Shown piece after piece: positions 32,558 through 41,484 of a DNA stretch of 64,000 bases. The stretch comes from Acidobacteriota bacterium (GTDB lineage: Bacteria > Acidobacteriota > Vicinamibacteria > Marinacidobacterales > Marinacidobacteraceae): NCBI GenBank assembly GCA_022826195.1, contig JAJDVI010000094.1, forward strand, positions 1 to 64,000, read 5' to 3'. How positions within the stretch are numbered: the stretch's first letter is position 1; every line of letters starts with the position of its first letter. Under the pieces are notes generated by a model that saw nothing but the letters and a program-made list of their open reading frames with translations, was not told the origin of the DNA and did no database searches. The position numbers and the translations under genes are program-made.

Positions 32558-34222
32558 TTGAGCCCCCCTCCCCTCCCCGCCAAGACGCGCTTTCTCTTCG
32601 TCACGGGCGGGGTGATCTCCTCGCTGGGGAAGGGCATCGCGTCCGCGTCCATCGGGCGCCTGCTGAAGTCGCAGGGATACTCGGTCACTTTCCTCAAGTT
32701 CGACCCGTACCTGAACGTGGATCCGGGCACCATGAGCCCGTACCAGCACGGCGAAGTCTTCGTGACGCACGACGGAGCCGAGACGGACCTCGACGTGGGG
32801 CACTACGAGCGCTTCACCGGCAACGCGTTCTCCGCCCTCTCGAACGTCACCAGCGGCCAGATCTACGAGACCGTGATCGAGCGGGAGCGGCAGGGCGGCT
32901 ACCTGGGAGCGACCGTCCAGGTGATTCCCCACGTGACCGACGAGATCAAGCGCCGCCTGATCGCGGTCGCCGGCGACGCCGACGTGGTGATCGTCGAGAT
33001 CGGTGGGACCGTCGGCGACATCGAGGGGCAGCCCTTTCTCGAGGCGGCGCGGCAGTTCCGGCTCGACGTGGGCCCGGCCCGGGTCTGTTTCCTGCACCTG
33101 ACGCTCGTCCCGATGATCTCCACCGCCGGCGAGTACAAGACCAAGCCCACCCAGCACAGCGTCCGGGAGTTGCGGGCGATCGGAATCCAGCCCGACGTGC
33201 TGTTGTGCCGCGCCCGGGAGGGCCTCCCTGCCGAGGTCAAGGCCAAGATCGGACTCCATACGTCGGTTGCTTCGGACGCCGTCTTCACCGCGGTGGATGC
33301 GCGATCGGTGTACGAGGTTCCGCTCAACCTGGCCGCCGAGGGCGTGGACAGCCGGATCCTCGACCACTTCCAGCTTCCGTCCCAGGAACGGGACCTGACG
33401 GACTGGAAGGACCTGGTCCAGCGTCTCAGGACCGGTTCCCGGGATGTCCGGATCGGGGTGGTCGGAAAGTACGTCGAACTCGAAGACTCCTACAAGAGCC
33501 TCAGCGAGGCGCTCGTGCACGGCGGAGTTCCCCATGACGCGCGCGTCGAGATTCGCTGGGTGGAAGCCGAGAGCCTCCAGGACGGGGACCTCTCCCAACT
33601 CGACGACTGCGACGGCATCCTGGTGCCCGGCGGATTCGGATCGCGGGGCACCGAGGGGATGGCGCAGGCCGCGGGACGGGCACGCGTCGAGCGCGTGCCG
33701 TTCTTCGGAATCTGCTACGGATTCCAGTGGGCGGTGGTGGAGTTCGCGCGCTCCGAGTGCGGACTCGCCGGGGCGAGCACCCAGGAACTCAACCCGGATG
33801 CGGAACACCAGGTCTTCCAGTTGCTGCGCAATCTCGAAGGCGCGGAACCGATGGGCGGAACGATGCGGGTGGGGGCGGTGACCTGCATCCTCCGGGAGGG
33901 TTCGCTCGCCGCGCGCACGTACGGCAGCACCAGGATCAGCGAGCGCCATCGGCACCGGTACGAGTTCGAGCGCGGTTACACGGAAATCGTGGAGTCCCGG
34001 GGAATGAAGTTCTCCGGCTTCACCGAGGACGGGTTCTACGAAATCGCCGAGATTCCCGACCATCCCTGGTTCCTGGCCGTTCAGTTCCATCCCGAGTTCC
34101 AGTCGAACCCGCTCCGCCCGCATCCCCTCTTCAGCGACTTCATCGGAGCGGCCCTCCAGAAACGGGAGCAGCGGTCCCGGGCGCCCCTGCCGGCCTCGCC
34201 GGACGCCGTTTCCGCCGGCTGA
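32558..34222 (+). CDS. pyrG: CTP synthase
   Basis: 554 residues. The synthetase domain begins FLFVTGGVISSLGKGIASAS (P-loop-like) and continues LKFDPYLNVDPGTMSP and EVFVTHDGAETDLDVGHYERF, all family signatures. The C-terminal class I glutamine amidotransferase has the nucleophile Cys in FFGICYGFQ and His/Glu in VQFHPEFQ. It makes CTP from UTP, ATP and glutamine. The apparent start is TTG at 32558, nine codons before the conserved region; no ATG is available. kdsC follows on the same strand. Confidence 0.97.
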   Translation: MSPPPLPAKTRFLFVTGGVISSLGKGIASASIGRLLKSQGYSVTFLKFDPYLNVDPGTMSPYQHGEVFVTHDGAETDLDVGHYERFTGNAFSALSNVTSGQIYETVIERERQGGYLGATVQVIPHVTDEIKRRLIAVAGDADVVIVEIGGTVGDIEGQPFLEAARQFRLDVGPARVCFLHLTLVPMISTAGEYKTKPTQHSVRELRAIGIQPDVLLCRAREGLPAEVKAKIGLHTSVASDAVFTAVDARSVYEVPLNLAAEGVDSRILDHFQLPSQERDLTDWKDLVQRLRTGSRDVRIGVVGKYVELEDSYKSLSEALVHGGVPHDARVEIRWVEAESLQDGDLSQLDDCDGILVPGGFGSRGTEGMAQAAGRARVERVPFFGICYGFQWAVVEFARSECGLAGASTQELNPDAEHQVFQLLRNLEGAEPMGGTMRVGAVTCILREGSLAARTYGSTRISERHRHRYEFERGYTEIVESRGMKFSGFTEDGFYEIAEIPDHPWFLAVQFHPEFQSNPLRPHPLFSDFIGAALQKREQRSRAPLPASPDAVSAG

Positions 34223-34248
34223 TCCGGCGCCGGGACACTCGGTCTCCC

Positions 34249-34839
34249 GTGCCCAGCGAGGACTCCGGCGGCTCCACCGGCGGCCCGCCGGCCGCGGGGC
34301 CCGGGAGCGATCCGCTCTCCCGGCGGCTCGCCGCCATCGAGGCGATCCTGCTCGACGTGGACGGCGTCCTCACCGACGGCGCCTTCGAGCCAGGCGATGA
34401 GGAGGCCGGAATCCCCGAGCGGAAGCGCTTCCATTCCCGGGACGGCCTCGGCCTCGTGATGGCGAAGAAGAGCGGCCTGCGCCTCGGTTTCGTGACCGGC
34501 CGCCGGTCCGGAGCCGTGCGCGGGCGCGCCGCGGAACTCTCGCTCGACTACCTCCGCGAGGGCTGCTTCGACAAGGGGCCCGCTTTCGACGAAGCCTGCG
34601 CGTCCTTCGGCCTGCTCCCCGAACAGGTCGCCTTCGTGGGCGACGACGTGCAGGACCTGCCGGCGCTACGGAAGGCCGGCTTCGCCGCCGCTCCCGCCGA
34701 CGCCCACCCCGCCGTGCTCGAACGCGTGCACTTCGTCGCCGATGCCCCCGGAGGGCGGGGCGCCGTCCGCCAGATCATCGAGCGGATCCTGGACGCCCGC
34801 GGACAACTCGACGCCGCCCTCTACCGCTTCTGGGGCTGA
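34249..34839 (+). CDS. kdsC: KdsC-like HAD phosphatase
   Basis: The GTG at 34249 gives 196 residues, slightly longer than the usual 170-190 because of a disordered N-terminus. The HAD motif I, ILLDVDGVLTDG, has the nucleophile Asp and acid Asp. FHSRDGLGLVMAKKSGLRLGFVTGR covers motif II, and VAFVGDDVQDLPAL motif IV. KdsC removes phosphate from KDO-8-phosphate for lipopolysaccharide. Here it follows pyrG, and kdsA and kdsD are not in the window. It converges on coaE with one base between the genes. Confidence 0.88.
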   Translation: MPSEDSGGSTGGPPAAGPGSDPLSRRLAAIEAILLDVDGVLTDGAFEPGDEEAGIPERKRFHSRDGLGLVMAKKSGLRLGFVTGRRSGAVRGRAAELSLDYLREGCFDKGPAFDEACASFGLLPEQVAFVGDDVQDLPALRKAGFAAAPADAHPAVLERVHFVADAPGGRGAVRQIIERILDARGQLDAALYRFWG

Positions 34840-34840
34840 G

Positions 34841-35446
34841 TCAGGAGGCGGCGCGGCTGAGAAGTCCCTGGGCTACCGCGGCGGCGGCGGCCTCCGTCTC
34901 CTCCACGGTTCCCGAGGCATCCACGAGGTCGTCGGCGCGCCGGGCCTTCTCGAGTGGATCCATCTGCGCCGCGAGCCGGAGGCGCGCCTCCTCCGCGCTC
35001 ATTCCGGAGCGCGCGGCCAGCCGCTCGAACTGCTGCTCAGGACGGCAGACCACGACGACCAGCCGGTCGTAGTTGGCAGCGCTCCCCGTCTCCACCATGA
35101 GCGCGGCTTCCACGCCCGCAACCCGCCGGCCCTCCGCTTCCCGCTGCTCGAGGAATGTCCCGATCCGCTGCCAGATCCGCGGATGCACGACCCCGTTCAG
35201 CCATTCGCGCTCCGCCGGGTCCGCGAAGACCCGCGCGCCCAGGGTCTTCCGGTCGATTCCCCCGTCCGGATCGACCACCTCGCTCCCGAAATGCCCGGCG
35301 ACCTCCTCCACGAGCTCCCCTCCCGGGGCGAAGAACTCGTGGGTCAGGGCATCGGCGTCGAGCATGGGAATCCCGGCGCGTTCGAACACCCGCCGGACCG
35401 TGGTCTTTCCCGAGGCGATCCCGCCGGTCAGCCCGATCCGAAGCAC
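34841..35446 (-). CDS. coaE: Dephospho-CoA kinase
   Basis: 201 residues, full length. The P-loop is LTGGIASGKTTV, followed by the family motif IPMLDADALTHEF, VVHPRIWQRI and MVETGSAANYDRLVVVVC. It phosphorylates dephospho-CoA in the last step of coenzyme A synthesis. It ends the apparent operon that starts at pilM and lies 10 bases after folD. Confidence 0.95.
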   Translation of the reverse strand: MLRIGLTGGIASGKTTVRRVFERAGIPMLDADALTHEFFAPGGELVEEVAGHFGSEVVDPDGGIDRKTLGARVFADPAEREWLNGVVHPRIWQRIGTFLEQREAEGRRVAGVEAALMVETGSAANYDRLVVVVCRPEQQFERLAARSGMSAEEARLRLAAQMDPLEKARRADDLVDASGTVEETEAAAAAVAQGLLSRAAS

Positions 35447-35456
35447 GTGAACCGTC

Positions 35457-36380
35457 TCACCCGGCGGATTGGCGCGCTACCGCCAGCGCGACGGTGTTCG
35501 CGAGCAGCATCGCGATGGTGAGCGGCCCGACGCCGCCCGGGACCGGGGTATAGGCCGACGACCGCTCCCGCATCGCCACGGGATGGACGTCGCCGACGAG
35601 CGTATAGCCGTTCCTGCGGAACCGGGCCAACCGTCTGTCGTCGTCTCCGAAGAAATCGCGTACCTGCTCTTCGGTCTCGGCGCGGTTCATCCCCACGTCC
35701 ACGACGACGGCGCCCTCGCGGATGGCGTCCGCTCCCACCATCGCGGGCCGGCCGATCGCGGTGCAGAGGATGTCGGCCTCTCGGCAGACGGCTGGGAGGT
35801 CGCGGGTCCGCGAGTGACAGACGGTGACCGTGGCGTGCTGGTGGAGGAGGAGCAGAGCCAGCGGCTTGCCCACGATGTCGCTTCTCCCGACGACGACCGC
35901 GCGGGAGCCCTTCACCTGAATTCCCTCACGGCGGAACATCTCCATGATTCCCGCCGGCGTACACGGGCACGGGCCGGGAAGGCCGGCGACCAGGCGGCCC
36001 ACGTTCTCGGGGTGAAAGCCGTCCACGTCCTTCTCCGGGCGAATCCGGGCCAGGAATTCCGACGCGTCGAGGCCGTCCGGGAGCGGGAGCTGGAGCAGGA
36101 TCGCATCCACCGCCTCGTCCCGGTTCAGCCGGTCGAGCAGGCCGCCCAGCTCGGAGGCCGTCGTGGTGGCCGCCAGGCGGTGGGTCTCCGAGGCGATCCC
36201 CGCCTCCCGCGACGCCTTGATCTTGCCCCGCACGTAGATTGCCGACGCCGGGTCGTCGCCGACCAGCACGACCGCCAGCCCGGGGGGACGCCCCGAGCGC
36301 GCGAACTCCCGAGCCGCCTCGGCGGCGTCGGCCCGAATCGCGGCGCCGATCTTCTTTCCGTCCAGGATCCTTCCGGGCAT
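35457..36380 (-). CDS. folD: Bifunctional methylenetetrahydrofolate dehydrogenase/cyclohydrolase
   Basis: 307 residues. Substrate-binding YVRGKIKASREAGI holds the catalytic Lys. VDAILLQLPLPDGLD, PEKDVDGFHPENVGRL, PCTPAGIMEMF and the NADP-binding VVVGRSDIVGKPLALLLL are all characteristic. It interconverts methylene-, methenyl- and formyl-tetrahydrofolate. Its ATG overlaps the stop of thiE by one base, so the two are translationally coupled. Confidence 0.96.
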   Translation of the reverse strand: MPGRILDGKKIGAAIRADAAEAAREFARSGRPPGLAVVLVGDDPASAIYVRGKIKASREAGIASETHRLAATTTASELGGLLDRLNRDEAVDAILLQLPLPDGLDASEFLARIRPEKDVDGFHPENVGRLVAGLPGPCPCTPAGIMEMFRREGIQVKGSRAVVVGRSDIVGKPLALLLLHQHATVTVCHSRTRDLPAVCREADILCTAIGRPAMVGADAIREGAVVVDVGMNRAETEEQVRDFFGDDDRRLARFRRNGYTLVGDVHPVAMRERSSAYTPVPGGVGPLTIAMLLANTVALAVARQSAG

Positions 36381-37147
36381 CAGTCTCTCCTCTGGTCTTC
36401 GTTTGACGAATTCTCGCAGCCGCCGGCCGGCCGGGGTCCGGCCGCCGCCAGCAAGGCCCGAGCCCGGTCCGCGATCTCGCGGGGCGAGTCGCCGGACACC
36501 GCCGCGATCGCCGCGGCCGCATCGGCCCCGGCGGCGAGGACCGAACGGATCCGCGCCCGGTTGATTCCGCCGATCGCGACCAGCGGTCCGCCGTAGCCCG
36601 CCCGCGCCTCCCGGAGGCCGGACAGCGAGACCACCGGGGCGGAGTCGGCCTTGGTCGCGGTGTCGAACACGGGTCCCACGGCGAGATAGTCGGCCGGTTC
36701 GCGGCTGGCGAGCTGCAGCTCGGCGGGAGTGTGGGTCGAGAGGCCGATCACCGCGCGCGGTCCGAGCAGGCGGCGGGCCGCCCGTGCCGACACGTCGTCC
36801 TGCCCGAGATGGACCCCGCCGGCGCCGGTCAGCAACGCGACGTCGGCGCGGTCGTTCACCACGACGTGGACGCCGCTACCGGCGGCGCCGCGGACACCCG
36901 CCGACACCCAGGACGCGAAGGCGCCGGCGGGCAGACCCTTCCCCCGAAGCTGGACGATCCGGATTCCGGCCGCTCCCAGCGCCCGAAGCACCGGGCCGGG
37001 ATCCCGATCGCCGAAGGCGCCGGCGTCCACAATGGGATAGACGGGGCTGGCGGCCAGGAAGGACCGGGAACACCAGGACGCGGCCGTGTCGAAAACGCTC
37101 CGCTCCCGATCAGCCGAGGCGCCCGATGAATCCGGTGTCGAAGCCAC
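36380..37147 (-). CDS. thiE: Thiamine-phosphate synthase
   Basis: The family part begins at PVYPIVDAGAFGDRD. The nearest usable start upstream is a GTG at 37147, inside the end of accC (38-base overlap), giving 255 residues; a GTG within PIVDAG is possible but would cut the first strand. Motifs: IVQLRGKGLPAGAF, VVVNDRADVALL, GVHLGQDD, ADYLAVGPVFDTATK and VAIGGINRA, a TIM barrel that joins the pyrimidine and thiazole halves of thiamine. No TPP riboswitch is seen; it is embedded in the long pilM-coaE operon. Confidence 0.88.
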   Translation of the reverse strand: MASTPDSSGASADRERSVFDTAASWCSRSFLAASPVYPIVDAGAFGDRDPGPVLRALGAAGIRIVQLRGKGLPAGAFASWVSAGVRGAAGSGVHVVVNDRADVALLTGAGGVHLGQDDVSARAARRLLGPRAVIGLSTHTPAELQLASREPADYLAVGPVFDTATKADSAPVVSLSGLREARAGYGGPLVAIGGINRARIRSVLAAGADAAAAIAAVSGDSPREIADRARALLAAAGPRPAGGCENSSNEDQRRD

Positions 37148-38444
37148 CAGCGAGAAACCCCGCGCTCTCCATGATGCGACGGTGGAGGGGGAGGGTGGTG
37201 TGAATCCCTTCCACCTCCATCTCGGCGAGCGCCCGCCGCATCCGCGCCACCGCGTGCGTCCGATCCTCACCGTGCACGATGAGCTTGGCGACCAGCGAGT
37301 CGTAGTAGGGAGGGATGACCGCGCCCGCATGCGCCGCCGTATCCACCCGCACCCCGGGTCCGCCCGGGCTGTGGAAGGCCGTGATGGTTCCCGGGCTCGG
37401 GATGAACCGCTCGGGGTCTTCGGCGTTGATCCGGCACTCGATCGCGGCGCCCGAGACCTGGACGGACTCCTGTGAGAACGACAGCGGCTCCCCGGCGGCC
37501 ACCCGGATCTGTTCGCGCACCAGGTCCAGTCCGGTCACCATTTCGGTTACCGGGTGCTCCACCTGAATGCGCACGTTCATCTCGCTGAAGAAGAAGTTGC
37601 CATCCGGGTCCATGAGGAACTCGACGGTTCCGGCGTTGCGGTAGCCCACCGCCTCGGCGGCCTTCACCGCCGCCTCTCCGAGCTTCGCCCGGGTCGCATC
37701 GGTGAGGCCCGGGCCCGGCGCCTCCTCCACGAGCTTCTGGTGCCGGCGCTGCACCGAACAGTCCCGTTCCCCGAGATGCACGGTGTGGCCGTGCGCGTCC
37801 GCGAAGACCTGCACCTCGACGTGGCGCACGCTCGGCAGATACCGCTCGATGTAGACCTCGGCGTCTCCGAAGGCGGCCTGCGCCTCGGTCGCGGCCGAGT
37901 TCAGGGCCGGCCCCAGTTCCGTCTCGCTCTCCACGATGCGCATGCCGCGTCCGCCGCCGCCGAAGGACGCCTTCACGAGGACCGGGTATCCGATCTCGCC
38001 CGCGATCCGGGTGGCTTCCTCGACGCCGGACACCCCGAATTCGGTCCCCGGGAGAATCGGCACCCCGGCCTCGTGCATGATCCGTCGCGCGAGCGCCTTG
38101 TCCCCCATGCTCCGGATGCTCTCCGGAGGCGGGCCGATGAACGTCACCCGGCAGGCCTCGCAGACCTCCGCGAGCGCGTGGCTCTCCGCCAGGAAGCCGT
38201 AGCCCGGGTGGATCGCGTCCGCCCCGGAGATTTCCGCCGCGGTCAGGATGCGCGGGACGTCGAGGTAGCTCTCCCGGGGGGCGGCCGGCCCGATGCAGAC
38301 GCGTTCGTCGGCGAGGCGCACCGGCAGGGCGTCGCGGTCCGCATCGGAATAGGCGATCACGGTCCGCACCCCGAGGTCCCGGCAAGCGGCAATGATCCGC
38401 ACGGCGATTTCGCCGCGGTTCGCAACCAGGACCTTGCCCAACAC
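37110..38444 (-). CDS. accC: Acetyl-CoA carboxylase, biotin carboxylase subunit
   Basis: 444 residues, normal length. KVLVANRGEIAVRIIAACRD at the start, the ATP-grasp loop KASFGGGGRGMRI, CSVQRRHQKLVEEAPGP, FLMDPDGNFFFSEMNVRIQVEHPVTE and HTTLPLHRRI near the end are family hallmarks. With AccB it carboxylates biotin for fatty-acid synthesis. accB lies 36 bases upstream and the pilMNOPQ genes before that. Confidence 0.97.
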   Translation of the reverse strand: MLGKVLVANRGEIAVRIIAACRDLGVRTVIAYSDADRDALPVRLADERVCIGPAAPRESYLDVPRILTAAEISGADAIHPGYGFLAESHALAEVCEACRVTFIGPPPESIRSMGDKALARRIMHEAGVPILPGTEFGVSGVEEATRIAGEIGYPVLVKASFGGGGRGMRIVESETELGPALNSAATEAQAAFGDAEVYIERYLPSVRHVEVQVFADAHGHTVHLGERDCSVQRRHQKLVEEAPGPGLTDATRAKLGEAAVKAAEAVGYRNAGTVEFLMDPDGNFFFSEMNVRIQVEHPVTEMVTGLDLVREQIRVAAGEPLSFSQESVQVSGAAIECRINAEDPERFIPSPGTITAFHSPGGPGVRVDTAAHAGAVIPPYYDSLVAKLIVHGEDRTHAVARMRRALAEMEVEGIHTTLPLHRRIMESAGFLAGGFDTGFIGRLG

Positions 38445-38480
38445 GTCAGCAGCCCGGGAACAGCGTCACGCGGCGCCCGT

Positions 38481-38942
38481 TCAGGCGGGCCGGATCGCGA
38501 AGAGCCGGTCGCCGAACTGGACCGCGGAGCCGTCCTCGGGAAGGATCTCGACGATCTCCCCGCTGTGCTCGGCCTCGATGTTGTTCATCAGCTTCATCGC
38601 CTCGATGATGCAGAGCACCTGGCCCTTGCGGACGCGGTCTCCCACGCTGACGAACGGCTCCGCGTCCGGTCGCGGACGGCGATAGAAGGTCCCCACCATC
38701 GGTGCGGTCACGGTCTCCAGGCCGGACGCGGCCGCATCCGCCGATCCGGCGTCCACGGGCGGCGCCGGGGGGGCGGCCGCCGCGGCCGGGGCGGCGGCAA
38801 CCGTGGCCGCCGGCCCGCGGGCGACGCGCAGGCGAGCCCCGCCAACGCGGAGATCGACCTCGTGGAACTCCGTCCCGGCGAGCTGGTCCAGCGCTCCGAG
38901 CAGGTCGGCGAGAGTGGGCTCTTTGGACGAGGATGCGGGCAC
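38481..38942 (-). CDS. accB: Acetyl-CoA carboxylase biotin carboxyl carrier protein
   Basis: The GTG at 38942 gives 153 residues of typical AccB layout; a longer start at 39026 adds 28 residues without similarity. An N-terminal helix pair (TLADLLGALDQLAGTEFHEV) is followed by an Ala/Pro hinge and the biotinyl domain with the modified Lys in IIEAMKLMN. It is linked to accC. Confidence 0.93.
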   Translation of the reverse strand: MPASSSKEPTLADLLGALDQLAGTEFHEVDLRVGGARLRVARGPAATVAAAPAAAAAPPAPPVDAGSADAAASGLETVTAPMVGTFYRRPRPDAEPFVSVGDRVRKGQVLCIIEAMKLMNNIEAEHSGEIVEILPEDGSAVQFGDRLFAIRPA

Positions 38943-39046
38943 GAACGGCAGCGGGGCTTGGCCCGCAACGCCCGGAACGGTAACACAACGCAGGCACCGC
39001 CCTGGCGGCCCGGAGGGCGCCCGCAACCGTTCCCCGGCCGATCCGT

Positions 39047-40843
39047 TCAGGGCGGCGGGCGCTCCGGGCCGGCCGCCGCTCCGGAGCCGTCGGCGGCGCG
39101 GATTCGCGGGGTGAGGAAGATGAGCAGCTCTTCATCCCGGTGGTTCCGCTCGCGTGACCGGAACAGGTGGCCCAGGAGCGGAATCCGGTGGAGACCGGGA
39201 ACCCGGCCCCGGTCCTGCGACTGCTGGCTGGCGAAGACGCCTCCCAGAACCGTCGTCGCCCCGTCGTCGACCCGGACCCGGGTCGTCGCCTGCTGGGTCA
39301 GGATGCTGGGGATGCCTCCCACCGCCTGACCGAAGTCGAGCGCGTCGTTGCTGACGGTCAGGTCGAGCAGGATCGTCCCTTCGGGACTGACCTGCGGCGT
39401 CACCGTGAGTTCGAGCACCGCGTCGCGGAACTGCACCGTGACCGTGTTGTTGGCCACCACCTGGACCGGGAAGGTGACCCCCTGCTTGATCGTCGCGGGC
39501 CGCGCGTTCTGGGCCACGATCCGGGGAGCCGACAGGATCCTCACCTCACCCCGGCGTTCGGCGGCGCTCAAGGCCAGATCGAGATGGGCGGCGCCGTTCA
39601 GGGCGCCGAGCGCGAGCCCCAGCGCCCCGGTGGGAGCCCCGCTGATGGGGAGGTTGACCCCGTATCCCCGCCGCTCGCCGTCCTGGTTCGCAGCGGCCGC
39701 CACCCCGCCGGCGGGCGCTCCCGTGGAGAACGACGAGGTGGCGCCGCCAATGGCATCCGCCCCGATGCGTACCGACTGCGGCAGCTTCTTGCCGGTGTGT
39801 TCGCGCACCAGTCCCCCGCCCCACTGGATTCCCAGCCGGCTGGTCAGCGTGCGCGTCGCCAGCACGATGCGCGCCTCGATCTCCACGCCCGGCACCGGAA
39901 TGTCGAGCAGGTCCAGCACCGACTCGATCTCGCGGACCCGGCTTTCCACGTCCGCCACCAGAACGGTCCCGGTGCGTTGATCGGCGATGAGGGAACCCCG
40001 GTCGCTCAAACGGCTCTCGAGCATCTCCTTCACCTCCTCGGGACGCACGTACGCCAGGCTGCGGCTGAACGTCGTCAGTTCACCGGCCAGTTCCCGCGCT
40101 TCCCGCTGCCGGCGCCGCTCGTCGATTTCGGCCGCCAGTTCGTCCGCCGCACCCACCCGCAGCACGCCGTCCTCGAGCGCGTGCCCGAGCCGCTGGGACC
40201 GGAGGACCAGTTCGAGCGCCTGTTCCCAGGGAATCTCGCTCAGCCGCAGCGAGACGCGTCCGGCGACTCCGGGTTGCAGCACGAAATCGAGCCCGCTCAC
40301 TTCGCTCAGGATGCGAAGGACGTCCCGGAGGTCCGCATCCCGAAAATCAAGGCTGACCCGTGGTCCGGCGGCGGGCTCGGCGGGGACGGCGGGGCCGTCT
40401 TCTCCGGATGGCTCGGGCGGGGCCCGGCAGGCGACCTCCAGACCGCCGTCGAACAACGAAGGGGTGCAGGTGACACCCGGGGCGGCGACCACGGTGATGC
40501 CCTCGCTGCCGTCCGGAGAAACACGCACCTCCAAGACCTCCGCGCTTCCGGTCCCCCAGGACCCCGCCACCGCCGAAAGATCGACACCGGGCAACAACAC
40601 CCGGAACCGGTCCGAGAGCGGCGCCTCCTCCGGAGCGTCCAGTTTCCCGTCCGCGGTCAACCGGAGAACGGTTGTCCCGGGGCCCGGATCCACCTCCAGC
40701 GCGGTTACCGCCGGCCGGGACGGGGTCACCAGGACCTGCGGGGGTTGGGACCCGGCCGCGGCGGCCGGACAGGCCGGCCCCGCCACGAGAACGACGAGGA
40801 CGCCGCCGCAGGCGGTCCCCCCGAGCTGCTTCACTGACTTCAT
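39047..40843 (-). CDS. pilQ: Type IV pilus secretin PilQ
   Basis: The ATG at 40843 overlaps the pilP stop (TGATG) and gives 598 residues; the frame remains open further upstream into the inverted-repeat element but that part is not coding. A signal peptide ends AAAAG. An AMIN-like beta domain (VTALEVDPGPGTTVLRL) is followed by an STN/secretin N0 domain (VSLDFRDADLRDVLRILSEV), an N1 domain (SLAYVRPEEVKEMLESRL) and the secretin pore domain (ILSAPRIVAQNARPATIKQG ... VTPQVSPEGTILLDL ... GLHRIPLLGHLFRS). It forms the outer-membrane channel for the pilus. Confidence 0.95.
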   Translation of the reverse strand: MKSVKQLGGTACGGVLVVLVAGPACPAAAAGSQPPQVLVTPSRPAVTALEVDPGPGTTVLRLTADGKLDAPEEAPLSDRFRVLLPGVDLSAVAGSWGTGSAEVLEVRVSPDGSEGITVVAAPGVTCTPSLFDGGLEVACRAPPEPSGEDGPAVPAEPAAGPRVSLDFRDADLRDVLRILSEVSGLDFVLQPGVAGRVSLRLSEIPWEQALELVLRSQRLGHALEDGVLRVGAADELAAEIDERRRQREARELAGELTTFSRSLAYVRPEEVKEMLESRLSDRGSLIADQRTGTVLVADVESRVREIESVLDLLDIPVPGVEIEARIVLATRTLTSRLGIQWGGGLVREHTGKKLPQSVRIGADAIGGATSSFSTGAPAGGVAAAANQDGERRGYGVNLPISGAPTGALGLALGALNGAAHLDLALSAAERRGEVRILSAPRIVAQNARPATIKQGVTFPVQVVANNTVTVQFRDAVLELTVTPQVSPEGTILLDLTVSNDALDFGQAVGGIPSILTQQATTRVRVDDGATTVLGGVFASQQSQDRGRVPGLHRIPLLGHLFRSRERNHRDEELLIFLTPRIRAADGSGAAAGPERPPP

Positions 40844-41292
40844 CACTCCTCCTCGGAAGCCGCCGGCCGCGCGAGCGGCCGATGGACGGGGCGGTCCGGA
40901 TCGCCCGCCAGCCAGAACACGACGCCGTCCGCATCGATCCGCCCCACGACTCCGTCCAGCAGGCGATCGCCCGGCGCCGCGACGAATCCCTCTCCCGTAG
41001 GGGCCTCGAGAATCGCCCAGCCGGACGAGCTCCGGCCAGCCTCGGCCCTCGGAGGGACCCGGAGCCTCACGACGCCTCGAATCACGGCTTCGGTCACCCC
41101 GATACCGGCAAGCCCCGGCAGTCGCGGCGCCACGGTTCCGGCCCCCGGCGGGCGGAATGGATCGCGCACCGCCTGCGGCTCCCCCTGCCCTCCCGTGGGG
41201 AGAGGCCGGGCGCCCGTCGCGGCCGTCTGCCCGAGCCCGGCGATTCCGGCCGCCACGAGGAGCACCGCGCCCCCTGAGGTTCCACGCATCAT
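40843..41292 (-). CDS. pilP: Type IV pilus lipoprotein-like PilP
   Basis: I take the double ATG at 41292 (149 residues); the longer open frame runs through the inverted-repeat element. A signal-like N-terminus (GGAVLLVAAGIAGLGQT) is followed by VRDPFRPPG, the RDPFxPP signature of PilP, and a small beta domain (VTEAVIRGVVRL, GWAILEAPTGEGFVAAPGDRL). No lipobox Cys is seen. PilP connects the PilMNO platform with the PilQ secretin. The element insertion lies 5 bases upstream of the ATG, so no ribosome site from the original operon is left. Confidence 0.85.
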   Translation of the reverse strand: MMRGTSGGAVLLVAAGIAGLGQTAATGARPLPTGGQGEPQAVRDPFRPPGAGTVAPRLPGLAGIGVTEAVIRGVVRLRVPPRAEAGRSSSGWAILEAPTGEGFVAAPGDRLLDGVVGRIDADGVVFWLAGDPDRPVHRPLARPAASEEE

Positions 41293-41297
41293 CTCGT

Positions 41298-41484
41298 TTA
41301 ACAGCCTGTGGTGGAACTGGCGTGAGCACCAAGAATGGCGAGGCGCCCGGCTGACAAGGCGCGTGAGGGAGAAATACCGGGTGTATTTCGACCGAAACGC
41401 AACGCAGAGCGCCTCGGAGAGGCGCGGTTCAGGCGGGATGCATCGCCGTTCGACTGCCACGTTCGTTTCACCACAGGCTGTTAA
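41298..41484. mobile_element. 187-bp inverted-repeat element (MITE-like), copy 1
   Basis: It starts TTAACAGCCTGTGGTGGAAC and ends with the inverse GTTTCACCACAGGCTGTTAA, terminal inverted repeats of about 20 bp. Inside is a hairpin GCGCCTC-GGA-GAGGCGC (41409-41425). It is identical in length to the copy at 45212-45398 and more than 90 percent identical by eye, with the differences concentrated near the right end. It codes for no protein. It lies between pilO and pilP and its right-end TTA is the stop codon of pilO. This resembles a non-autonomous transposon; no related transposase is in the window. Confidence 0.85.

Noticed and set aside
39047-41332. PilQ start extended into the inverted-repeat element
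   Set aside because: Extra residues come from the element and the antisense of pilP; the ATG at 40843 overlaps the pilP stop and precedes a signal peptide. The same applies to the lipoprotein start at 45246.
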